Source: Candidatus Peribacteria bacterium (GTDB lineage: Bacteria > Patescibacteriota > Gracilibacteria > Peribacterales > Peribacteraceae). From it: a DNA stretch of 8,422 bases. The position numbers and the translations under genes are program-made. The notes under the pieces are model-generated. The model was not told the origin of the DNA, did no database searches, and was given only the letters and a program-made list of their open reading frames with translations. Shown piece by piece: positions 1 through 6,355 of the stretch (position 1 is its first letter; each line of letters opens with the position of its first letter). Location: positions 1 through 8,422 of the forward strand of contig CAINWJ010000037.1 of the NCBI GenBank assembly GCA_903854455.1. Reading direction: 5' to 3'.

Positions 1-946
1 CTTTTTTCAAGCTTGAAGCCCGTGTCAGTTGAGCTTCTTCTCCTGGGATTCGGATGCCCGAACGCCCTGAGCGTTTCTTGGAAGCTTTGATCGATCGGAG
101 GAGCGCGGAGTTCGCTGAGTTGAATGCTTTGTTTCCCCCAACCGCTGCAGGATCAATCACGAGGATGCAGCCGCCGCGGGTCGCAGTCCGGTATTCTTCA
201 GTTCCGTTCGCTGCCTTGCCCATCGGTCGGACTAAGAGCGATCCTGTCAGTATTTCAATGAGGAGCCCGATGGCGAATCCTTTATATCCGCCCATAGACT
301 CAGCCGCATCCGCTTTGGCAGCGTCAGTGGTCGATTGACCGATCGCATCGATGAATGCTCCCATCGGCAATGGCTTTCCGCTCTGCAGTGCCTTGCGCAC
401 CTCGCCCCATGCGCGCACTGACGTGGCCATGTCCGCGACGATCGGTTCTCTTGTCGTCGGAATGCCGATCCCGATGGGGTTCGTGCCGATGACGGGATCG
501 ATACCGTCTGGTGCCGCCACCATCGCACTTCCTCCGTTGTTGAATACGATGCCGATACAATCTTGCTCAGCAATGTAACGGGCAATGGTTCCCGGTCGCA
601 GCCAGGTCGTCATATTGGTGATGAATCCGGCGCCGATCCCCTGCTTCTTCGCCATTCCGATTGCCATCCTTGCAGCTTTCCGTCCTACGACGGAGCCCAT
701 GAAGCCGTCGGCATCCAGAAAGACCATGGATTGAGTTTGCCTGATGACCGATGGGACAAACGGTTTCTTCCGGCTCTGCAGTTTGTCGATGAGCGATGGG
801 AACGCCATGAGTCCGTGACTTGTTTTCCCTTGCAGCTCTCCTTCCAGATACTCATCGGCGATGATCCGGGCATCCGAAGTGCTGATGTTGGACCGCTTCA
901 AGATTGTTTCGAGGCACGTTCGGATATCGGAGATGGCGATGCGCAT
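1..946 (-). CDS. Malate/L-lactate dehydrogenase family (Ldh_2) NAD(P)-dependent oxidoreductase, C-terminus cut by window edge
   Basis: I translated this frame by hand: it is open from an ATG at 946 to the window edge, 315 residues without a stop. It starts MRIAISDIRTCLETILKRSN and shows Ldh_2 landmarks in order: GKTSHGL at residues 40-46, with His44 in the place of the proton-donor His known in E. coli YiaK of this family; GTNPIGIGIP near residue 157; ADMATS near 171; MGGYKGFAIGLLIEILTG near 218; and IRIPGE close to the end. The family reduces 2-oxoacids or oxidises 2-hydroxyacids (malate, lactate, sulfolactate, ureidoglycolate, diketogulonate) with NAD(P); the substrate cannot be told here. 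Family members run about 330-350 residues, so only a short tail is missing. A TAA lies in frame 48 bp upstream (992-994), with no other ATG before 946. It starts 45 bp after the last Cys-rich paralog and is probably cotranscribed. No clear Shine-Dalgarno is seen. Confidence 0.88.
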   Translation of the reverse strand, partial: MRIAISDIRTCLETILKRSNISTSDARIIADEYLEGELQGKTSHGLMAFPSLIDKLQSRKKPFVPSVIRQTQSMVFLDADGFMGSVVGRKAARMAIGMAKKQGIGAGFITNMTTWLRPGTIARYIAEQDCIGIVFNNGGSAMVAAPDGIDPVIGTNPIGIGIPTTREPIVADMATSVRAWGEVRKALQSGKPLPMGAFIDAIGQSTTDAAKADAAESMGGYKGFAIGLLIEILTGSLLVRPMGKAANGTEEYRTATRGGCILVIDPAAVGGNKAFNSANSALLRSIKASKKRSGRSGIRIPGEEAQLTRASSLKK

Positions 947-991
947 GACACCGATTGTATCGGATTCAGATGCAAGCCGCTTTCCTGTCAA

Positions 992-2704
992 TTACTGAGT
1001 TTCCAAGTAGCACTCCTCACACAGCACCTTCTCCTTCCGATCCGGCGAGAATGCCACAGTCATCGCTTTCGCACATTTGCTACACGTTCGCGGCCACAGC
1101 TTCCGGGGTTTGCGCTTGGCGAGTCGTGCCATGTGCCGTTCATCAGGATGCAGTCGCGGGATCGGCAGGCGCATGGAATGATAGAATTCCAGCTCCTTCC
1201 TGATGATGCGGAAAGGCCTCTTGGATGCGTCGGAGCGGATCGCCCAGTTCAGGATGTCCTCCTCCTTCGCCAAGGCTACGGAGGACGGGTCCGGGACATC
1301 GTCACTCGTATCCGGCAGATCAGACGCATTAATCGTCTTGTCGACCGCAGGCACCGGCGGCTCGTAGTCAGACCAGCTCCATCTGCGCTTCTTCACTTCG
1401 TCACGGCTCATCGGGAAGTACTCATGGGCGATCGTCTCGTTGTACCCGAACGGGGATGTTTCGATCGGAAAGAACTCACCGTATTCTTTGGATTTCCGCA
1501 TGTGTTCAACGATTTTGGGCAGTAGTGCCTCATATTCTTCCTTCGAGTATTGCTGATTCAAAATGCAATATTTCTTATGCTTAAGCCCGATGCAACCGAA
1601 GCAGTAGGAACACGATTGGCAGTGATCCAGGTACGCGCTCTCGCTGCATGCCCAGCTGGCGTGGGAGAAGCTTTGGCGGAACGTGCCGTAGCCGGTGTTC
1701 ATGAGTTCGTATCCGAGCTCCAGGCTCTCGATGCCGGATTTGGAAATGTCATAACAGCTCTTGGCATCGAAGACGCGGTAGCAGTAGCGCACGTCCTCGC
1801 AGCGCTTGAGGTCGTAGGAATCATGGCACCGGTTGCATTGGATGAAGTAATCGCCCGTGCAATCCTCCGACATCGTCTGGTGGATGGCGCGGTGGGGGAG
1901 CCCTTCTGCAAGCTGCATGAGTCGCTTTTGCATCTCTCTGCTACCACGTTCGCTTACCGGACGTAAGAATCCCTCGGCACGAGCCCGATACTCCGCTTCT
2001 GTGAGCTGGATGTTCTGAATGCAGAAGCGCTTGTTCTTGAGCCCGAAGCAGCAGATGCAGTCTTCGCAACCTGTGCAGTCGAGGAGGAATGCGCAGCTGC
2101 GGCAATTGACGCAGTCCTGGCACGAGATCAGCCGGTAGCCGTCCTTGCAGTTGATGCAGTTGTAACTCAGCTCCAGCCCTTCACAGAGCAATCCGTCGAC
2201 GGTGTCGCGGCAGGAGTAGACAGAGTCGCCGTAGTAACAGTCTTCACTATTGAAGCAGGGCGACACCATGTAGCAGTTGCGGTCCCCGCCGCCGATAGCC
2301 ACGTAGTCCGAATTTTCGCTGTCCTTACTGCTCACGGCGATTCTCGGCACCACGAGCATCAGTTCCTGAAATTGACCAAAAAATGGCTTCGAGAAATCGA
2401 ACGGACGACCGAAGCTCAATGGATCCCACTGGTCGCTCCACCATTCATCATGACCGTAGACCTTGAACGGTTTGTCCGGTGACAGGATCGATACGATCGG
2501 CTTGCCCGTGAGATCGCACGTCCGGCGATACAGGACATGTGCGTTGCGGAAAGCGATTCTGCGCTGCTGGCGGCAGTCGGGGCAGAGTGTGGGCGGCGGG
2601 ATCAGAAGTTTTTTGCCTTGAATCATCGGTGACACTTCTTCGTAGAATCGCAGATCTTCGGGGAAGACCGTGAAGGCGGCGGTGCAGTGGCGGCAGGAGG
2701 GCAT
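992..2704 (-). CDS. Cys-rich zinc-ribbon/12-residue-ladder protein, paralog 1 (last of four in transcription order)
   Basis: This is a 570-residue protein with 38 cysteines and unknown function. The N-terminus has C4xxC7 and C41PDC44, then a degenerate half ribbon from C63 (CDLTGKP) ending at WWSDQWD (88-94). Residues 130-225 form eight 12-residue units, typically starting [KER][ND], with Cys at unit positions 3, 6, 9 and 12. A closing motif (FGLKNK, RFCIQN, EAEY) ends the first module. A second ladder ends CFGCIGLKHKKYCILN, followed by EYGEFFP, SPFGYNET and EYFP. The C-terminus has an intact C541xxC544-x17-C562xxC565 ribbon. Residues about 473-482 (PSSVALAKEE) are absent from the neighbouring paralog and are encoded by a short palindromic repeat (see 1260-1285). 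The ATG at 2704 follows a C-rich leader rather than a Shine-Dalgarno. Zinc binding by the ribbons is likely from family knowledge; the role of the ladder is inference. Confidence 0.9.
   Translation of the reverse strand: MPSCRHCTAAFTVFPEDLRFYEEVSPMIQGKKLLIPPPTLCPDCRQQRRIAFRNAHVLYRRTCDLTGKPIVSILSPDKPFKVYGHDEWWSDQWDPLSFGRPFDFSKPFFGQFQELMLVVPRIAVSSKDSENSDYVAIGGGDRNCYMVSPCFNSEDCYYGDSVYSCRDTVDGLLCEGLELSYNCINCKDGYRLISCQDCVNCRSCAFLLDCTGCEDCICCFGLKNKRFCIQNIQLTEAEYRARAEGFLRPVSERGSREMQKRLMQLAEGLPHRAIHQTMSEDCTGDYFIQCNRCHDSYDLKRCEDVRYCYRVFDAKSCYDISKSGIESLELGYELMNTGYGTFRQSFSHASWACSESAYLDHCQSCSYCFGCIGLKHKKYCILNQQYSKEEYEALLPKIVEHMRKSKEYGEFFPIETSPFGYNETIAHEYFPMSRDEVKKRRWSWSDYEPPVPAVDKTINASDLPDTSDDVPDPSSVALAKEEDILNWAIRSDASKRPFRIIRKELEFYHSMRLPIPRLHPDERHMARLAKRKPRKLWPRTCSKCAKAMTVAFSPDRKEKVLCEECYLETQ
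1260..1285. repeat. Short intragenic palindrome, copy 1 (core CCTTCGCCAAGGCTACG at 1264-1280, plus strand)
   Basis: A 26-bp imperfect palindrome in which the two 13-base halves match at 10 positions, centred on CCAAGG. It lies inside paralog 1 and encodes most of SSVALAKEE (residues about 474-482). The neighbouring paralog reads IPDNILDWAI where this one reads VPDPSSVALAKEEDILNWAI, so about 10 residues (30 bp) are extra here, matching the repeat plus a few bases. The 17-bp core recurs exactly at 6270-6286 on the other strand. Confidence 0.75.
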
Positions 2705-2736
2705 GGGGCAGGGTCAGGGTGAGGGTCAGGGTCGGG
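2705..2736 (+). other. G-run tract of quadruplex type next to the start of paralog 1
   Basis: The plus strand has six G-runs: GGGG, then GGG at 2711, 2717, 2723, 2729 and 2734, with loops CA, TCA, TGA, TCA and TC. This fits the G3-loop1-7 quadruplex rule and is also a small tandem repeat of GGGTCA/GGGTGA. It begins one base from the ATG (2704-2702), so the mRNA leader reads CCCTGACCCTGCCCC just before AUG and has no Shine-Dalgarno. G-runs would form on the template strand. The rest of the 91-bp spacer (2737-2795) shows nothing clear. Confidence 0.6.
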
Positions 2737-2795
2737 AAGGCGATTGTCCGAACTAGCGCACGATTCTTCGTGTGGGTCGTGGTCCGACCGCAGAT

Positions 2796-4490
2796 TTACG
2801 AAATCGCAGTAAGGTAGCATTCCTCACAATAAACAATTTCCGGACGATCCGGCGCATAGCTTGTAACTATGAGCTCGTGGCATTTTGCACAGGATCGGTT
2901 CCAGAGTCTGCGAGGATTGCGAAGAGCCATTCTCCGTCTATAGCGTTCGTTTGGATGAAGTCTCGGAATTGGCAGGAGCATTCTTCGATAGAAGACCAAT
3001 TCCTGTCTCGTGATTTTGAATGGCTTCTTCGTTCGATCGCATGCAATAGCCCAATCGAGAATGTTGTCGGGGATTTCATCGATTGTGTCAGGTAGCTGAC
3101 TCGCAGGAATCACTTTCTCAACGTTCGTCATATCATGCTCAGGTTCGGACCATTTCCATCCACGATGAATGATGTCATCTTTCGTGAGCGGAAAGTACTC
3201 CTGTGCCACAGTTTCGTTGTAGGCAAATGGACTCATCTCGATCGGGAAAAAGACGCCCCACTCACCTGCATGTTGCATATGGGCGATGATGCGGGGAACA
3301 AGTGCTTCGTACTCGGACTTCGTGTACTGCTTATTGAGGATGCAGTACTGCCTGTTCTTAAGTCCGATACAACCAAAACAATGCGATGAATTATGGCAGT
3401 TATCGATGAGCATGCTGTTCCGTATGTCATAACTAAAATTACTCACAATATTCGCGTAGCCATTGGCCTGAGCATGGACTTCGAAGAGGAAATCCGCTGG
3501 GCCAAAGGCATATGAATCGATGCAGCACGTGGAAGTCCGTTTGGTTCCTGCAGTATCGAACTCGATACAGTAGCGCATATCCTCACCAAACGCAGATGAA
3601 TGACACTGGAAGACGTTTTTGCAGTTCATCAGATAATCGCCTGTACAGTCCTCGCACTGCGTCATTTCGGTTGGTCTGTAGAACGTATGCAATGACCGAA
3701 TCTCTGCAAATTCCTTCTCCAGTCTCATTCGAGCCACATTGCCATTGAGGAGGGCTTTGGCGATTGCATTCCATTCCGATGCGGAATATTGCTGATTACG
3801 AATGCAGTATTTCTTATTGCGCAGGTTGGAGCAGAGGAGGCAATGCGAGCAATTTTTGCAATCGATGCAGTAATGAGAATCGCTGACAGAGAAGCAATTC
3901 ATAAGATAGGAGCATGCATAGATATTTCCTCCCCAGACACATTCGTAGGCGAGTTCCGAACTCTCGAGAATGAAATAGCAATCAACAAGATCTTTCGACG
4001 CCATAATTTTCCTAGAGTACAGAACATTTTCGGAGTGGAAGACGACGATCGACAGGTAGCAGTTGCGGTTATTTGTCGCATGGTTCGTGTACTCAGAATT
4101 CTCGGAATTCTTCGAGAGGAGTGCGATGCGCGGTGCCTTGCCCTGAAGATCCTGCAGTTGTGCAAACAGTGGTTTTTCCTCTGAAAAATCCATACCGGTG
4201 GCACAATCATCCCATCGATCTCCGAAGAAACATCCACTGCAATAAACGGGGAAAAGTGTAGATGCTTCGTAGATAGAAATGATTTTTCTATCGCAGAGAC
4301 TACACGTTCGATGATGAAAATTTCTCTCATTGCGCCACGCCATTCTTCGTTGATGACGACAATCAGGACAGCACTGCGGTGGAGGGATAGCGAATGTATG
4401 ACCTGCAATAACAGGCGAAACCTTTTCGTAGAGGCGTAGGTCTTCCGGGTAGATCGTGAACGTGGAGGAGCAGTGGCGGCAGGTGGGCAT
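2796..4490 (-). CDS. Cys-rich zinc-ribbon/12-residue-ladder protein, paralog 2 (keeps both terminal ribbons)
   Basis: This 564-residue protein has 37 cysteines and is a clear paralog of its neighbours from end to end. It is the only one of the four whose N-terminal region keeps a full CxxC-x17-CxxC ribbon (C63, C66, C84, C87), with exactly the spacing of its C-terminal ribbon (C534, C537, C555, C558). This exposes an N-/C-terminal domain repeat. Its first ladder (about 130-226) is the most eroded: units 3-5 have lost most Cys (ENVLYSRK, KDLVDCYF, SELAYECV) and one residue is inserted. The second module is intact (CFGCIGLKNRQYCILNKQY, then EYEALVPRI). Three of five 60-base lines counted inside the gene are 42-48% GC, the other two 52-53%, against 57-62% in two lines of the next gene upstream, which hints at a different history or age. 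The ATG at 4490 is preceded by CCCTCCCC. The stop is TAA. Function is unknown. Confidence 0.9.
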   Translation of the reverse strand: MPTCRHCSSTFTIYPEDLRLYEKVSPVIAGHTFAIPPPQCCPDCRHQRRMAWRNERNFHHRTCSLCDRKIISIYEASTLFPVYCSGCFFGDRWDDCATGMDFSEEKPLFAQLQDLQGKAPRIALLSKNSENSEYTNHATNNRNCYLSIVVFHSENVLYSRKIMASKDLVDCYFILESSELAYECVWGGNIYACSYLMNCFSVSDSHYCIDCKNCSHCLLCSNLRNKKYCIRNQQYSASEWNAIAKALLNGNVARMRLEKEFAEIRSLHTFYRPTEMTQCEDCTGDYLMNCKNVFQCHSSAFGEDMRYCIEFDTAGTKRTSTCCIDSYAFGPADFLFEVHAQANGYANIVSNFSYDIRNSMLIDNCHNSSHCFGCIGLKNRQYCILNKQYTKSEYEALVPRIIAHMQHAGEWGVFFPIEMSPFAYNETVAQEYFPLTKDDIIHRGWKWSEPEHDMTNVEKVIPASQLPDTIDEIPDNILDWAIACDRTKKPFKITRQELVFYRRMLLPIPRLHPNERYRRRMALRNPRRLWNRSCAKCHELIVTSYAPDRPEIVYCEECYLTAIS

Positions 4491-4513
4491 GGGGAGGGAT
4501 TTAATGGGCGGGG
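4491..4513 (+). other. G-run tract next to the start of paralog 2
   Basis: The plus strand has GGGG (4491-4494), GGG (4496-4498), GGG (4506-4508) and GGGG (4510-4513), with loops of 1, 7 and 1, fitting a quadruplex pattern. It directly abuts the ATG at 4490, so the mRNA leader is C-rich (CCCTCCCC before AUG). It is the same arrangement as at 2705-2736 but with a different sequence. Confidence 0.5.
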
Positions 4514-4514
4514 T

Positions 4515-4543
4515 GTAGAGACGCCCCGTCGGGGCGTCTCTAC
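4515..4543. repeat. GTAGAGACG palindromic repeat, copy B
   Basis: A perfect 13-bp inverted repeat, GTAGAGACGCCCC and its complement, with a 3-bp loop (GTC), in the 103-bp spacer between paralogs 3 and 2. It would form a very stable hairpin in the transcript but has no T-tract after it on either strand. It is the same type as copy A at 6328-6355: identical outer bases, different centre. Palindromes with GTAGAGAC-type ends are familiar to me as dispersed repeats in several bacterial phyla; this is from memory. Confidence 0.9.
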
Positions 4544-4593
4544 GGAATGGGAATGTTCATAGCGCGGGGCTGCTGCGCCGCAAAAATAAATTA

Positions 4594-6300
4594 TCATCCG
4601 CGGAATTCCTTGTTGTATTCCTCTCGATCCCAGACCGGGAAGGGCGTATCCGGACCATAGGTCGACTGGATCGGCTTGCCGGTTTTGTCGCAGGTGCGAG
4701 CGAACAGCGTGAGCCCACCGAGCAGATTCATCCGCTTCGCCATCCGTTCGTCGTAGGTGGTACGCGGAAGCGGCGCTCCGATCTTCCGGTAGCGTTTGAT
4801 TTCCTGACTTGTGATCCGGAACGGTCGGTTGCTCTCAGTGCTTTTTACGACGATCGGATTGTCATTCGATGGCAGGTCATCCGGCAGTGATTGGGCATCG
4901 GAGGCAGTGCTGACGTCTTCTGTTTCGCGGCTGTACCACCTGCAACCAAACTTCGTGACATCAGTCTCGGCGATCGGGAAGTAGCGTTGTGCGATGGAGT
5001 GGTTGTACGGTGTCGGGGAAAGATTCATCGGGAAGAATTCTCCCCATTCTTTTGTTTTCCGCATGTGGTCGATGATTCTTGGCATCAGTTCCTCGTATTC
5101 CGCCTTCGTGTATTGCGTATTCAGAATGCAGTATTTCTTTTTCCTGAGACCGACGCAGCCGAAGCAGTGCTGGCAGCCGTGGCACATCCATGAGTACCAG
5201 AGGTCGCTGTTGCCGTCCCAGCAGTCGACGGAGAATGCGACGCCGTGGTCGCCGATGCCGCATTGAACCGCTTCGTAGATCAGCTCCGAATCCCGTCCGA
5301 AGAACGAGAAGTCACACGAGGTTTTCACTCCGTCGTAGAGTGCCATGCAGTACCGCAAGTCCTCCGAGTCCTGCACGAAGAAGGACTGGTGGATGTTCTT
5401 GGAGTTCAGGATGTGATTCCCGGTTACAGATTCGGAATTGTGAATGAGCGCATGAGGTCTCGGGTGCTTGCTCCAGAGCTCCGTGCAGTACGTGCGGGTT
5501 TCTTCTCTGGATGCGAAGGAGGATGATCGGAATGACGCAATCACTTTTCGGTATTCCTCAGGGCTGTATTGCTTGTTGAAAGCACAGTATTCCTTGTGCG
5601 TGAGGTTGATGCTGCCGAAGCAGTTCTTGCATCCGGTGCAGTGCGACAGGAAGGTGCTGTCGGAGCAATCTTCGCAGAACTCGCTGCTCTGGAGGTTGTA
5701 ACAGCGTTCGCACATCGTACAGTCGTAGCAGAGCTCGGAAGCCGGGCAGTACGTGCAGTCGACGCAGTCTTTCGCTTTGTTGCAGTTCTCGCAGTACATG
5801 CAGTCTTCAATTTTCGTCGTATTGAATACCAGATAGCAGTTCTTGGTTCCGGTGCAGTTATTGCAGAAGTCGCTGTTCTCGGCTTGATGGAGCGACAGGG
5901 CGCGATGGGGGACAGTGTCGCGGAGTGCACGGAACTGTTCGAAGAACGTCTGCTTTGGGTCAAATACTCTTCCATAATCCAGCCCGTCCCACTGGTCGCT
6001 GTACCACCAGTCATTTTCGGCGACGGGGAAGGGAACATCGGGCGTGAACCGGGAAAAGATTGTCTTCGATGTGGCCGAGGATGGTCTTTGGTAGACGTAG
6101 AGCTGGTTCCGGAAGACGAGTCTCCGTTGCAGCCGGCAGTCGGGACAGAGTGTGGGCGGCGGCACGTCGATCACGTTCTTGCCGATCTTCGGCGAGATCA
6201 TCTTGTAGAAGGACAGATCCCCATCGGAGATTTCAAATGTCTTCTGGCATTGGCGGCAGGCTTGCCGATCGTAGCCTTGGCGAAGGTTGGTGCGGTTCAT
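4594..6300 (-). CDS. Cys-rich zinc-ribbon/12-residue-ladder protein, paralog 3 (degenerate terminal ribbons, repeat-derived N-terminus)
   Basis: This 568-residue protein has 35 cysteines. It shows the most regular ladder of the four: residues 141-236 are eight 12-residue units such as EDCMYCENCNKA, KDCVDCTYCPAS and ELCYDCTMCERC. The first N-terminal zinc pair is kept (C15, C18, C52, C55), but the second ribbon has become SSAT...ENDW. The C-terminal ribbon keeps its x17 spacing with ligands lost (CDKT...DREE), and the protein ends KEFRG. The first 11 residues or so (MNRTNLRQGYDRQ before ACRQC) are extra relative to the siblings, and the codons for residues 5-11 are a copy of a short repeat (6270-6286). 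No ATG, GTG or TTG lies between residue 1 and C15, so this extension should be translated. The gene ends in tandem stops TGA TAA, showing TGA is read as stop. Function is unknown; at least one terminal ribbon probably no longer binds zinc. Confidence 0.9.
   Translation of the reverse strand: MNRTNLRQGYDRQACRQCQKTFEISDGDLSFYKMISPKIGKNVIDVPPPTLCPDCRLQRRLVFRNQLYVYQRPSSATSKTIFSRFTPDVPFPVAENDWWYSDQWDGLDYGRVFDPKQTFFEQFRALRDTVPHRALSLHQAENSDFCNNCTGTKNCYLVFNTTKIEDCMYCENCNKAKDCVDCTYCPASELCYDCTMCERCYNLQSSEFCEDCSDSTFLSHCTGCKNCFGSINLTHKEYCAFNKQYSPEEYRKVIASFRSSSFASREETRTYCTELWSKHPRPHALIHNSESVTGNHILNSKNIHQSFFVQDSEDLRYCMALYDGVKTSCDFSFFGRDSELIYEAVQCGIGDHGVAFSVDCWDGNSDLWYSWMCHGCQHCFGCVGLRKKKYCILNTQYTKAEYEELMPRIIDHMRKTKEWGEFFPMNLSPTPYNHSIAQRYFPIAETDVTKFGCRWYSRETEDVSTASDAQSLPDDLPSNDNPIVVKSTESNRPFRITSQEIKRYRKIGAPLPRTTYDERMAKRMNLLGGLTLFARTCDKTGKPIQSTYGPDTPFPVWDREEYNKEFRG
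6270..6286. repeat. Short intragenic palindrome, copy 2 (core on minus strand)
   Basis: The complement of 6270-6286 is CCTTCGCCAAGGCTACG, identical to 1264-1280. Here it is read by paralog 3 in the opposite orientation to copy 1 and encodes NLRQGYD (residues 5-11), within an N-terminal extension of about 11 residues that the siblings lack. The outer arms (ATCGG on one side) no longer match copy 1, so this copy is more decayed or was trimmed on insertion. Confidence 0.75.
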
Positions 6301-6327
6301 GGGAATGGGGGAATGGTAATCGGTGAT

Positions 6328-6355
6328 GTAGAGACGGCCGATCGGGCGTCTCTAC
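6328..6355. repeat. GTAGAGACG palindromic repeat, copy A; supplies the stop codon of paralog 4
   Basis: A 28-bp palindrome with arms GTAGAGACGGCCGA and, on the complement, GTAGAGACGCCCGA, matching at 13 of 14 positions. It fills much of the 51-bp spacer and runs into the end of the upstream gene, so that the TAG of the arm is that gene's stop codon (6354-6352). No T-tract follows on the minus strand, so it does not look like an intrinsic terminator. The outer nine bases are identical to copy B at 4515-4543. Confidence 0.85.

Noticed and set aside
947..991. Promoter for the Ldh_2 gene from a perfect TTGACA (991-986, minus strand) overlapping the stop of paralog 1
   Set aside because: The nearest -10-like sequence (TACAAT) is 26 bp away, and at 16-18 bp there is no reasonable -10 box.
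563..1525. Long plus-strand open frame of 320 codons across the Ldh_2 gene and paralog 1
   Set aside because: It is antisense to two well-supported genes, straddles their junction, and its translation resembles no family. Open antisense frames are expected here from codon composition.
2705..2740. Short direct repeats GGGTCA/GGGTGA as a CRISPR or telomere-type array
   Set aside because: The units are only 6 bp, with no spacers and only about four copies. It is a simple G-run tract inside a short spacer.
4561..4593. GC-rich hairpin-like stretch after paralog 3 as an intrinsic terminator
   Set aside because: The stem pairs poorly, and on the minus strand the T-rich run comes before the GC-rich part rather than after it.
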